A stretch of DNA of 64,000 bases, taken from NCBI RefSeq assembly GCF_026914265.1, contig NC_069129.1:11376269-11440268 (forward strand), written 5' to 3'. This stretch comes from Mya arenaria. Taxonomy: Eukaryota; Mollusca; Bivalvia; Myida; Myidae. Below, piece after piece: positions 23,373 through 33,898 of this stretch (position 1 is the first letter of the stretch; every line of letters starts with the position of its first letter). The notes beneath the pieces were generated by a model. That model worked only from the letters and a program-made list of their open reading frames with translations. It was not told the origin of the DNA and did no database searches. The translations under genes were made by a program, and so were the position numbers.

Positions 23373-23598
23373 CGTCCTTACAATTGAACTTACATGTAAA
23401 TACATTAATTGAAACTAGCAGTGTACTTCAAAAGAAATCTGGAGGAGAGATTAAGTACACATACAGCAAACATGTGAAAACAGTAAGACTGACACGTGCA
23501 ACACTCTCAAAGCGAAATGACGATACAGTATTATTCAATTTACTGCGATTATATACATTCAGAGAATCCAAAGGAACAAGAAATAAACAACACTAGGT

Positions 23599-24033
23599 CA
23601 GTGTGTACCATGTGATAAATTTCGTCATAAATGCTACGTCGGAAGGCACAATTTTGCTTGGAATGAAGACTTTAAACAAAGATAACTTCACTATTTCTTC
23701 ACCATTTTAAATGAAACATAGCACAGTCTGCGCCGCCAACGGAAACTCCCCCGGGTCTTAAACCAGAGTTTGATTGAGAGATTAGTTTCTTAAAACACTT
23801 CAACAAACCTTTTCAAAATACGGCTGTCTGACGGAGCACTGTCACACATTATTTTGGAAACAGGTTTGTCGACGTGTTTGATGAAACTAAGCACCTTATC
23901 AAACTTCGGTAATAAAACGAAGGCGGTGTAGTAAAAGAAATGTTACCTTTGATTTAAGTCTTTATTTAAAGCTAAATGCTGCCTTCCGACATAACACATA
24001 TGACGTAATTTATCACATGGTTTACACACACTG
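23599..24033. repeat. Palindromic MITE, family CAGTGTG, copy 2
   Basis: Begins CAGTGTGTACCATGTGATAA and ends ATGGTTTACACACACTG, with the same inner arms as copy 1 (CACTTCAACAAACC against GGTTTGTCGACGTG). It lies about 210 bp beyond the stop codon of the unit A gene; the minus-strand hexamer AATAAA at 23961-23966 inside it could serve that gene as polyadenylation signal. Confidence 0.75.
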
Positions 24034-24244
24034 TAGGCTATTGGTTCACTCAGTCGGAAGATTAGATTTAAGATAAATTCAGAATTATCATTGGGGTTAT
24101 TTTTAAAATTTTGGAAGTGACTGTCAAACATGAAACAAATATTTCTTCCACAAAAACGGCACAATCTATGTCCATGTACATAAACAGTTGCCGAGAAACT
24201 AGATCTAACGTCAAACAATCAATTTAGTCCACACTTAAAACGTT

Positions 24245-25705
24245 TTAGCACACATAAACAGTAAATTCGTCGATTTCTCCTTTAAACGGCGTTATATTTG
24301 CGCCATGACCAATTTTGAGTGGGCATGCTATCTTGTTGAAATTTCCTTCAGCAGGGACAGAATTGGATGTATCTCCATTCTTAAGAGTGAATTTCCTATC
24401 ATGGAACATGTAAAAAACCTCTTTTGTGGATGTTTTCCCGCCTGGTGGAGGAGGACGTTGACGAACATGTGTGTATTTTGACTTGTTTGCATCTGTTTGT
24501 AAACCAACACCACTGAAAATGTATTGTACATTTTCGTACATGTAAATGCTTGGCGCTTCGTTGCATCCATAATTCGAGAATATTGACATCAACTGATTCT
24601 TGGGGATCGACTCATGGTCCGAACTGTAAATTACCTTTATCACTAAACTCGTTGTTATATCCACGCTTGAAAAGTTTGAAATAGTAAGAAAGTTTTCGTA
24701 TCCGTGGAAAATGGCCTTACCATTTCGTACTGTTACATTGTGATTGATAATTTCATACGCGTTACCGGACTGATCTTTGTGGTCTAGCGTAAACGGTAGG
24801 TGGATTATCGGCGAACACATCGTTGTTTGGGTCTTATTGTTAACACTCCGAGTTAGTGCAAGTATTTCAGTTAAATCCACGATGTTAAGGCAATTGCAGA
24901 CAGCTTGTACAAACATTGTTCCTGCCGGACAACTTCGTTCCATAATCCAGTCTCCGCCATAAAGCGTTTGTTTATATATGCCAGGGTTATTAGGTACGGC
25001 GCTTTTATCACAGACCGATCCTGCAGCTTGACTAGGGTTAACTCTGCTTACAATAGGCTTTACTTTGAGGCCGCCTGTATCTGAATTGACATCGCCTTTT
25101 ACTAGTTGGTCTGCAGGTGTTTTTTGATTAATATCCGAAATAACTGAAACACCTGTAAGCATTGTTTCCGTTTGGCTATGAAACGGTAGACTCACTGAAT
25201 CTCCCACAAAATCATCAATTTGTTCATTTGTTTGATTGAACACAATGGTGTCCATACAACGTTGATTACATTTGATGTCAACCGTAGTATTCACACATTC
25301 AAGACTTTCATGAAAATACTGCCCAAAAGGACAACACATTGGTATGGACGAACTTCCTCGGCACTCATAGAAACCTCTACAATTTCCAAGTCCATTTCTT
25401 CTCTTTCCATCTGGTTGTTGATAACACAAATCATGTTTGCAGACAGTGTCTGTTGCTAAGATACAGGTCAGAACAGTTGGGTTCCAATATGTTCCATAAC
25501 CACAATCTCTCACAAAGCCAACATACTGACCCTCTTTGTTTTGCATGCACTGGATATATTTGCTACAGTCTGTCGGGTGTTCCTTATACCCTACTCGAAG
25601 TTTCATGGTCTCTTCGTCACATACAGCGGTGTACTCTTGACCGGGAGTCACTCTTGCCATCCAAAGTACACACAGGATGTGCACAACAAATGATGGAGCC
25701 ATCAT
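24245..25705 (-). CDS. CBM14-LamG (Pif-like) secreted protein, unit A
   Basis: Predicted secreted chitin-binding matrix protein of 486 residues. Signal peptide about 1-22 (cleavage near TPGQ/EY). First peritrophin-A module with cysteines 29, 47, 53, 68, 81, 89; second with 94, 109, 115, 124, 125, 137 (and 146, 150); an acidic Ser/Thr-rich linker (151-230); a third, shorter cysteine segment with 232, 259, 270, 272; and a C-terminal LamG/ConA-like domain from about 297 (IIHLPFTLD, ..GKAIFHG.., FKGEIDEFTVYVC) with cysteines 297, 381, 461, 486. The CBM14-then-LamG order is that of molluscan Pif/BMSP proteins but the von Willebrand A domain of Pif is missing. The coding part is one exon, preceded by an intron at 25716-25995 in the 5' leader (donor GAGTAAGT, acceptor TTTTTTAG). 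Two adjacent ATGs at 25705 and 25702 are equivalent. Shell or periostracum matrix is an inference. Confidence 0.85.
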   Translation of the reverse strand: MMAPSFVVHILCVLWMARVTPGQEYTAVCDEETMKLRVGYKEHPTDCSKYIQCMQNKEGQYVGFVRDCGYGTYWNPTVLTCILATDTVCKHDLCYQQPDGKRRNGLGNCRGFYECRGSSSIPMCCPFGQYFHESLECVNTTVDIKCNQRCMDTIVFNQTNEQIDDFVGDSVSLPFHSQTETMLTGVSVISDINQKTPADQLVKGDVNSDTGGLKVKPIVSRVNPSQAAGSVCDKSAVPNNPGIYKQTLYGGDWIMERSCPAGTMFVQAVCNCLNIVDLTEILALTRSVNNKTQTTMCSPIIHLPFTLDHKDQSGNAYEIINHNVTVRNGKAIFHGYENFLTISNFSSVDITTSLVIKVIYSSDHESIPKNQLMSIFSNYGCNEAPSIYMYENVQYIFSGVGLQTDANKSKYTHVRQRPPPPGGKTSTKEVFYMFHDRKFTLKNGDTSNSVPAEGNFNKIACPLKIGHGANITPFKGEIDEFTVYVC

Positions 25706-25715
25706 CTTATAGAAA

Positions 25716-25995
25716 CTAAAAAAAATTATATATAAGTTTTACAAAAATGATTGTTCGGTTTCTTCGAGTATTAACTGGTATTGTAAACGGTTTGATTTAC
25801 ATAAATTCAATATTGGTATACAAGAATGCAGAATTAAAAAATACATACATTAAAAAAATAAAAAAAAATATATTGATTACTTCAAAAGGAATACATCTGT
25901 GCTAGGGTCAACAATAAAGTATATGATTTGTTAAATTAGAAACTAGGATACGATATCATTGAATAATAATTACTTTAAAAACTAAAGTTACTTAC
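25716..25995 (-). other. 5' UTR intron of the unit A gene
   Basis: Donor TTCGA/GTAAGT at 25995 and acceptor TTTTTTAG/TTTCTATAAG ending at 25716 on the minus strand. The same arrangement is found at 37404-37682 and 48589-48835 in the paralogues, which supports a short non-coding first exon. Confidence 0.65.
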
Positions 25996-26010
25996 TCGAA
26001 TATCGATGTT

Positions 26011-26043
26011 CCAATGATTTTCGAAAATAACTCACGTTTATAT
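26011..26043 (-). promoter_or_regulatory. Conserved 18-bp motif and TATA-like box, unit A gene
   Basis: ATTTTCGAAAATCATTGG (coding strand, plus 26011-26028) is identical in all three minus-strand paralogues. TATAAA lies just upstream on the coding strand (plus 26038-26043), so the start site would fall in or just after the motif. It includes the palindrome TTTTCGAAAA and an inverted CCAAT. Confidence 0.5.
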
Positions 26044-26999
26044 GAGTATTGTTTACTATGTTTAAAAATGAAAATATATAGTTTCTTTAGTTGCAAAGTT
26101 TCACTCCTTCTTATGAAGTGTCTAGATACCGCCCATTTCAATGATCATATGTGTTGTTTTTTTAAATATATTTTTCTTCAACCAAAATCATTTAAATCCT
26201 TAAATAAACATTCATTTTTTTATGTAAACCTCATATGTAAGTGAAATAATTCGTTTAAAATCAAATCAGCAATTTCATCACACATCTAATTAATCTCAAT
26301 ACAAAAATGGTTAATGTTGAAATGCATGCGTTAATGCGTGGTATTTACAATGATTGATATCTATATTTTTGAATTGTTTCGATGAAATTATTTTCTTAAA
26401 TATGTTTTTTTAATTGTATAGAACTCGATAACTATTGATAAAAATGTCAAGATTAAGACACATTGTCATCGAATTTATGGAGTTGAATGTATGTTTGTCT
26501 AATTCAGTCATAAAACCATTCTTGTGGTTAATGTATTTACCATCGCCAAAACCAACTTACACCACATGCAAAGAGATTGAATAGATGTGATCAGCGATCA
26601 TTAATTCGACATTCAAGCATCAAATTGGAAAAAAGAAAAATTGTTTGAAGTCTGAATGCATAAATAAACTCCCAAACTAAAAAGCATCTATCAAAATTAT
26701 GTCGTCAACCATCAGTTGTGTTTCTGAAGACCTTAGATGATTAGTTCGTTAATTTCCGAAATATATTCCAAGCTCATTAAATGTAACAACACAAAACTAT
26801 AGTATGCAGGTGCTGTGCTACTTGTTAAATTGTTAGGGCTTTTAAATCAATATTCTAAACGCAAAATTCGTTTAATCTTCATTCATAGTCAAATACAAAA
26901 TAATAAAAGTTTTCAGCTCTGCGTTTTAATGATCTAAAGAAGTAGCAGCAGTAACGAGATCATTTAAGTTCTTCATGCTGATTTTGATGATGGGAAAAA

Positions 27000-27137
27000 A
27001 TTTTAGGCTTGAGTTTTGTGGTGTTTCAAGTTTCTTGTTTGTGATTTTTGTTTTTGTGTTCTATGTCCTTGGCGTTTACACTGTGCCATTAAACGGTGTT
27101 TATGTTTAAACTTTTGGCTACTGAGCTTGTTTCTGTA
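27000..27137 (+). repeat. Fragment of the 1-kb TIR element
   Basis: TTCTTGTTTGTGATTTTTGT, CTATGTCCTTGGCGTTTACA and TACTGAGCTTGTTTCTGT are the inverted counterpart of 19502-19640. The same fragment lies at 38610-38745 in unit B. Confidence 0.55.
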
Positions 27138-27919
27138 GTTTTTCAAATACGGTTTGGGAAAATCAATTCATTCTGGATGGTCTCTGGGAGTGGGGTGTCA
27201 AGTTTTCAATATATAACACATGTAGTCGTTTTTCATACGTTTGTTGTTAATTACACTCGTAATAATAAAATCGCACGTTATAATGCATTGTAATGGATAA
27301 TGAAGGGTCATTGTTCTGTGAAACGTATGAAACCGTCTTTGCTCAACAAATCATGCGATCCTTAACAAAGAGTTAAAAACCATAAGTTTACAAAAGTTAC
27401 TTCCATGTTCTTCAATAAGCATAATGATTTGATTCATTAATATAAATGAAATTTTTAATCCCTGATATCTAAAGGTATTTCCCAATATGTTTTTATGGTC
27501 CAAAAATGGTAAAAAGAAGAAAAAAAGTGGATACTAACGAGTGGAGTTCTTGACCTTGTAACTATTTTGGTATTTGTGTCACTTGTTTTCTGGTAGTTTG
27601 GCGCTCATGATCCGAATTCCGTCTGATGCTGGACTTTAAAGCTTAAATATTTAATGTGTATATTTCAATAGATGTAGGTGAACGTTTGACAATGAATCCT
27701 CGTGAAAATTGAATTTCTATGTTATTTAATTTGCCGGTCCTAAGCGGTACCTCAATTGTGCATAGACGTGTTTTTTCATTAGTTTTCCATTGATTTTTTC
27801 CCCTGATCTGCCAAGGCGGTTAGCTCGACGTTTAATTACAACGATGAGTTGGTATTGATGTAAAACACCCGACCCTTTCTCGTGTCCTTAGAAGTGTGGT
27901 TGTACAAAATGTGTGTGCT

Positions 27920-27972
27920 GTGGGGTAGGGGGGGTGGGGGTGCGTGTGCGTGTGCGTGTGTGTGTGTGTGTA
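27920..27972. repeat. G-rich / GT microsatellite (unit A)
   Basis: GGGGGGTGGGGGTGCGTGTGCG running into (GT)n. The counterpart at 39526-39568 in unit B has a different length and composition. Confidence 0.85.
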
Positions 27973-29928
27973 ATATGTACGCTTAAGGGCATTCCATAGT
28001 ACAAAAGTGGGTGGGGAAGGCAACAAATTAAAATGTTTAAAAGTTTATATTTTATTTATTTTTGAGGATCATTTTTTTTTGTAGTAAAACATACATTCTT
28101 CGCGACATGTTTTGCGTTAAGAAGATGTTGACCGACTTTAACGAAAAATATTTAATCAGATTTTGGATCAAAAAGCATTTGCATAATTTCGACAATAAAG
28201 GTTTATTTTTGTCAAAAATGCTCCAGTCTACCCAATAAACAAAGTCGTAGGGTATCTTGATGATATATTTTCAAATTAGAAAGAAAATCAATAAAATATT
28301 GAAAAACAGGGAATAAAAAATCATTTCCAGGTTATAAACATGAACATGTCTTTCTTAAATTACCTGTTATCACCACAAAGCTACAAGCATTTTTAAAGTT
28401 AGTGTTGACTATTTTTAAACGAAAAAACTTTTGCAAATGCTTTTTATTGGAACTCTGATAAAAACTTTTTTTCGTAAAATTTGATTAACTCCTTATTACA
28501 CCTACACATGTAAGAAGGGATTTATGTTTTATGCTTGCTTAATATTGATTAAAACTAAATAAAAATGATTTGTTTTTATATTTTGGTCCTTCAAACAACT
28601 TTTGCACAGAGGAAGGCCCTAAGTTAAAAAAAACAACACTTTTTCATTCCAACGCACTCAAATATCAAAGATATAAACCTGTTTTGAAACCTCATTTGAA
28701 ATAAAGCATGTCAATAATAATGATCTCTCCTGCCACTAGCCACTGATGTGTGTTTAATTTAATATTGATTTAACTGTCAGTAAACTAATTGTGCATACAC
28801 TTTTAACTGGCATATTGGCAAGTCCGTTCCTGCTCATTGGCAGCGAATTAGTTTCGGTCAAAACTAAATTTGAATGATATATCTCGGTATAAAATATTAC
28901 AGAATTACGACGGTTACATCAGGTGTAAGTTAATTCGTTTTAAGTTAATGCATACTTTGATAAGATTTACCTTTTGCGTTTTATCTTTATTAAGAATTGT
29001 TGGGATAAGAGTGAGGTTTGTGCACATAAACTGGTTTAAACCCACAGTAAATTTACATTTTACTGACCGTTCCAAGGCGGTACCTAACAATTCTTGATAA
29101 ACATACCAATTATTTATTAACGCTTGCGTTAGTGTACGAACGTAAATATTAAAAACATGAAAGTATGGACACTAAGAAGGTGACAAAACCATTTTAGAAA
29201 TAATTTGATGTATGAAGAATGTCGAACACATGTGCGATTAAGTGGTGATAATTATATTTGCTCGTAAAAATGTATCGAACGATTGCACGCACATGTACAT
29301 AAACTATTTTACTCCTTTTTAAAGTAGAGTTTGAATTGGATACACACATACAAATATTTATTTTGGGTTTGTTGAGCTGTGCTTTTTCATTAACCACTAC
29401 AATGTTGTCATATTTTGTATCAATAACGGAATTGCTTGTAATGCTATTTCGTGTCACGATTTTTGTATCTGTATATAAATAAACGCAGTAAAGGTGTTGA
29501 ATTTTTGTTGGAATTGGTGTCTATCAGATTCAAGTTCAAGCAATATTTTCTATTTATCGTTTTCTCTTAGGCCTAGAATTTTTTTTGTTTGGTTAGGGTA
29601 ACATCCTTTTCAAAAATAGGTAGGGTAGGTAGGCTTATATTTTTTTATTAGGTTTATATAAGAATGCCCTATTTTATCCTAGCGAGATGTTGTTAAGGTT
29701 ATCTTCTGTACAAGCATTTAAGGTTATACTTCATATTAAAAAAGAATTATTTTTTTCTTTAGTTTTTCAAAAAAAAATTCAAACTGACTATAAAAACGGT
29801 AGGGTCGGCGCCTATACCGTAGGTAGGGTCGGGTTACCCGAACCAAATGTTTTTTTTATTAGGCCTTACTGAAAGAAGTACGTTGGACGTCGTCTATATG
29901 ACTCTCAAATTGCATTAAAATGGAAAAA

Positions 29929-30116
29929 CGAAATGAGCATGACGATGGTAAAACACTATCAAATAACTCCGATACAGAATGCTAACTATTCGATTTTAAA
30001 TACAGTAAGGATGGTAACATGCTACTATTATTTATTTTCTATATTTTGGGGGCCTCAAAATTGCATTGTCTTAACTACATACATTAACATTCAAATATTG
30101 TACATTAATTCGATAG
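29929..30116. repeat. About 190-bp insertion specific to unit B
   Basis: Unit A reads GAAATGGAAAACCGTGTAAC across this site; unit B has about 190 extra AT-rich bases between ATGGAAAAACG and AAAAACCGTGTAAC. No inverted ends or coding sequence recognised. Confidence 0.6.
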
Positions 30117-32234
30117 AAAAACCGTGTAACGTTGCCTTTACTATATAAATATTCACCTTTCATTCATCATCAAAGAATCACAGGTCTTAAACATTTTATT
30201 TGATTTAATTACAAACCTTTAATATATTGTACGCCCCTTTCGTCAATGTGAACAGTGTTTAACAATCGTCATCTGTCAAACAGATACTTGCCAAATCATG
30301 CCTTGTATTCCCCCTTCAATATGCACGCGGCCACTGATGACGTCAATTAAATGGAAAAAAGTTAACCAGTTAACGAGCATTTATTTTGCGCTTCATTTAT
30401 TCTGGTGTTTCAGATATTAAACGTGTTTTTGCTTGCGGCACTTAATGTTTTGAAATCATTGCACAAAACAATATGTTAACCAACTCCTAATAAAACCTAT
30501 TCTGCAGTAAACAATAAATACCACAAGTACATATTTGGTTTGAATGTTGTCATTCGTGGTTAGAACAATGTTAAGTACTGAACGGTTCACGGACCGCAAA
30601 CGTTGATTTGTGGGCTGACAAATAAAATACAAATACTCTTAATGTCTAGCAGTTAATTGTTTGCTCGTTCTTGTTGTCACTTGTACAGGTCTGATTTGTC
30701 TACTTGTATATCCCGCAGTTAAAGCGACAGTCCGCAAATCGGGCAAATTAGCCATGAAAAAAAAATAAAATTCATCTATGTGTTGATAAGCATTCCTGAC
30801 TGACGAATCCAAAATTTTTTTGGTTCAAATCGACCTAGAAATGAGTTTTTCGTGTCATTTTCAATATCTCTTCTTAACTATCGGCCCCCGAGAGTTAACG
30901 GTTATATAAATAGAAAAAACAGTGGGATTCCAAAGTTCTTGCGCATGCGCAGGGCGATACTATTTCCCGGTCTCTCCTCGTAAAATCCGGTCTCATCCGG
31001 TCTCATAATTCCCGGTTCATAACTTATGGCCCCAGGCAACGGATTGTGTTGCTGATGTTTATAACACGATTTTGACAATCTTATTTGTTTTTATATGTAA
31101 CAAAATGGTATAAAATATATAAACATTCTGTCTTAATTTATGCAATTTGTTATAGGTATACACTATTTATGCAATTCGTGTTAAAGGTGTAGAGAAAGAT
31201 GCGATGCAGTACAAATGCTCATGTGTTTTGCATAAAAGATTGAGGACGGCTAGAGTATGAAGTAACTTAGAATTGCACCTTTTAAATTATGTTATGTTAT
31301 GTTATTGTTCTTCCTTTTATGTTTACCCCCCCCCCCCCGACATAAAAATTTTTAAGCATAAATGATTACAATTGAAAAATTCCATGTTTGCATATCCGAC
31401 TCATATCGATACGATACGATATGTTTATTGCGTAAAACATTATACAATGTTCATCGCATGTAAACAAGTAAATCAATGAATGGAGAAAAAGTACACAAAC
31501 ACATTTTCTGGAGCTAAAAGTTGCAATGTTATAACATCCTATTATAGTAATTATGCGTGTGCTTAGACATTAAAGCTACTAGATGAAGAGTGTTTCTTTG
31601 AAGTTGCGCCATTCTGAAGTAATCAACACATTATGTCTCCATTTTTCGTTTATAATTTTGTGCTATTCGCTAATGCTAGGTTTATATTAGGCCACGATTA
31701 CCACGATGTCCCCGATTCCAGAGCATCGTGGCGAACGTAACAGAGCGTGGAGTCGAATCGGGGTGATCGTGGGGGAGCGTAACGGAACGTGGTTGAATCG
31801 GGGACATCTTGGGCATCGGGACAGATTTTAAATCAAACTTAAATTTCACCACGATTGCCCCGATTCATTTTCTAATCGTGACATAGCGTGGCCTTCGTAA
31901 CAAAACGTAACGGAACGTAACGAAGCGTAACAGAACGTGGAGTACAATCGCAACAGATCGGGACCAGCGTGGACACATTTTTTCATCCCGCTTCGCTGCG
32001 ACGTCTCACGATAGCTCCACGCTCTGCTACGATCTACCACGATCTGTTACGATATACACTTTTCTACCATTTATTGCTCCACGTTGCGTCACGCTCTCCT
32101 ACGGTATCCCCGATTGTCGTTCACGTTCTGATACGCTCTGACACGCTCCAACACGTTTCCTCACGATAGCCACGATTTCCACGCAAGCTGCATATACATA
32201 ACAGCTTTATCTACTGGTACTCTATCGTTTAATC

Positions 32235-32387
32235 ATGCCAGCGAAACGAAAAGGTTCCAAAACTTCAAGAACTGTTGTGGTTGATGTTCATCCGCCACCA
32301 CCCCCTCCCCCACCTCCACAACCGGAAGAAATTGAAGATGCTCCGACATCCCGACACCGGAGTTCGGCGTTTAATAGTTGTGTGTAA
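32235..32387 (+). pseudogene. Truncated plus-strand reading frame of the Harbinger element
   Basis: A 50-codon frame: MPAKRKGSKTSRTVVVDV, a run of nine prolines, QPEEIEDAPTS, then a tail coming from beyond the deletion junction. Harbinger elements usually carry a second gene for a Myb/SANT-like DNA-binding protein; a basic and proline-rich start would suit that, but the SANT domain itself is absent, so this is inference. Confidence 0.4.
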
Positions 32388-32578
32388 TGTCCATATTGAA
32401 GCCTACTTTCAACACTTAACCATGGCTTAACCCAGCATGACCTAGGCTTTCTATTTCTTCTTCTGACTTCTAATCCGATATTTATATCACGTGTATGCTG
32501 TGACCTTTTCTTTCGTTCAACAATATATGCGTAAATTAAAACAGCCAATTCAGGATCGTCTATATCCAGCTGGTTCAT
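32352..32578 (-). pseudogene. PIF/Harbinger transposase, N-terminal remnant
   Basis: Starting at 32578 the frame reads MNQLDIDDPELAVLIYAYIV, then RRRNRKPRSCWVKPWL and SRLQYGHYTQLLNAELRCRD, which matches the N-terminal region of Harbinger/HARBI1-like transposases (R..WWV.PW...R...G.Y..L..EL). After RCRD the frame runs into the proline codons of the opposite gene, read antisense as poly-Gly. The DDE catalytic domain is missing. Confidence 0.7.
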
Positions 32579-33558
32579 TGTTGCGAATAATAAGCCTAAA
32601 GTGAATTATTTCTTGCTTAAATTTCAAATCGTGACGTAAAACGTGGGCATTTGTCTCAAATCGTAGGTCAAATCGCAGGAGATCGCAACAAAGCGGCTTT
32701 GTCGTGGGAGATCTTAACAGGACGTAACGGAACGTGGTGGAGCGTGGAAGCCAATCGTGTTGATCGCAACAAAGCGTAACAGAACGTGATGCAAATCGTG
32801 GGCTCGATCGTAGCAAAGCGCAGCAGAGTGCAACAAAACGTGCTGATTTCGTAAGGAAGCGTAACTGAACGTGGAGTAGACCATTTAATCGTAGAGCTCC
32901 CCGATTTTTTTAGCCTCTGGATAATCGGGGAGATCGTGGCCAGATGTAAACCTAGCATAACATTGAATACATTTGAATACCTTCGTCATTATTACACAAC
33001 TTTAGCCGAATATATTTTATTTGTCAACTTGAAGTTTGCAATAAAACTCTAGCTGTTTAAGAAATCTGATGCTGATTATTTTATTTATTTTTGAATTTGG
33101 TTATATGTTATCATCGTATTATTTCTAATTAAGATTATTAGAGCCTTTGCATAACAATCATTTATTCTATAAAATTGCCTTTATAATAAACAACAATATT
33201 TTTAGGGTATGAACCGAACAGTAGCCGTGCGTGTGTTATAAAAAACACTAATCCGTTTATCATGCCCTTATCGAGGGACATTCGCTAATCTCTGACACGC
33301 GTTGCATAACGCATTTACACCTTTCATGATATGACATTATTGTGTATTGTCATAAACCTGTTATGAAGAGTTCCTTGACAAAATAAAATGATAATAAATA
33401 AACTTCTGAAATATTCGGAAGGCTATTTTACAAATGAAATATAACTTACAACATACAAGAATCTTTATTTAAAGTCGTCATGATCGGTGGAACTACGATG
33501 CTCCTAATTTATAAAAAGTAACAAATCTCAGCTTATAAAAGTTCCACGACTTCTATAA

Positions 33559-33898
33559 CAACCAAATGTACATGCCTGTGGTGTCTTTGCAACTGCTAAT
33601 GCTGTGGATTTTTGTTTTAAGAATGGCTATGTAAATACAAACGTCAATTTCGTTGTAAGTGAAATGAGGGAACATCTAGTCAGCTGTCTAGAAAATAAAA
33701 AAAAAATCCGTTTTATAGAGAAAATGAAAAGTCGCGATCCCTATGAATTTCAAATTAAAAACATTCTGTTCATGTGAAATGCCAGAATTCGTCGATAGTT
33801 TAGTTATTTGCGAAAATAGAACATGCAGGAAAAGATTCCACATGAAATGCGTCGGCATAAAAATTAAAATTAGACGATCAGTTGGCAGAAATACATAA
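33559..33898 (+). pseudogene. Ulp1-type protease C-terminus plus PHD finger, decayed transposon gene
   Basis: The frame from 33559 reads QPNVHACGVFATANAV, the Gln-x(5)-Cys-Gly core of Ulp1/C48 cysteine proteases with the catalytic Cys at 33577-33579, followed by FVVSEMREHLVSCLEN, matching the usual MR.HL..C.E helix. A +1 frameshift in an A-rich run near 33743-33770 leads to FCSCEMPEFVDSLVICENRT and CRKRFHMKCVGIK, a C-C...C-C..H..C pattern of a PHD finger, ending at TAA 33896. Upstream the frame has stops, including TAA at 33556-33558, and the catalytic His region was not identified with confidence. Ulp1-like and PHD modules are known as accessory parts of some eukaryotic DNA-transposon proteins; which transposase this accompanied is unknown. 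Confidence 0.6.

Larger units (their letters stand above)
21463..28794. repeat. Recent segmental duplication, unit A
   Basis: About 7.3 kb that matches 29121-42063 in direct orientation at very high identity once the insertions in the second copy are removed. It begins CGCTTGCGTTAGTGTACG and ends CAGTAAACTAATTGTGC. It contains one CBM14-LamG gene, a SINE, a MITE and a GT microsatellite, all shared with unit B, so those predate the duplication. Confidence 0.85.
31674..32957. mobile_element. PIF/Harbinger-type element (1284 bp) nested in the TTAA element
   Basis: Flanked by the 3-bp repeat TAA (31671-31673, 32958-32960), the TWA target typical of PIF/Harbinger. Inverted ends begin TGCTAGGTTTA and continue through GGCCACGAT and CCCCGATT. 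Subterminal regions (31690-32190 and 32640-32950) are packed with degenerate CGTAACGGAACGTGG-type words, inverted between the two sides. The centre keeps the start of a Harbinger transposase frame on the minus strand and a short proline-rich frame on the plus strand, which meet near 32350. An internally deleted, non-autonomous copy. Confidence 0.8.

Noticed and set aside
24328..25719. Plus-strand and out-of-frame ORFs of up to 126 codons over the CBM14-LamG genes
   Set aside because: Antisense or shifted shadows of well-supported domain-bearing genes; the same shadows appear in unit B at 36908-37407.
32288..32350. Poly-Gly C-terminus of the Harbinger frame as a real domain
   Set aside because: It is the antisense of the proline codons of the opposing reading frame across a deletion junction.
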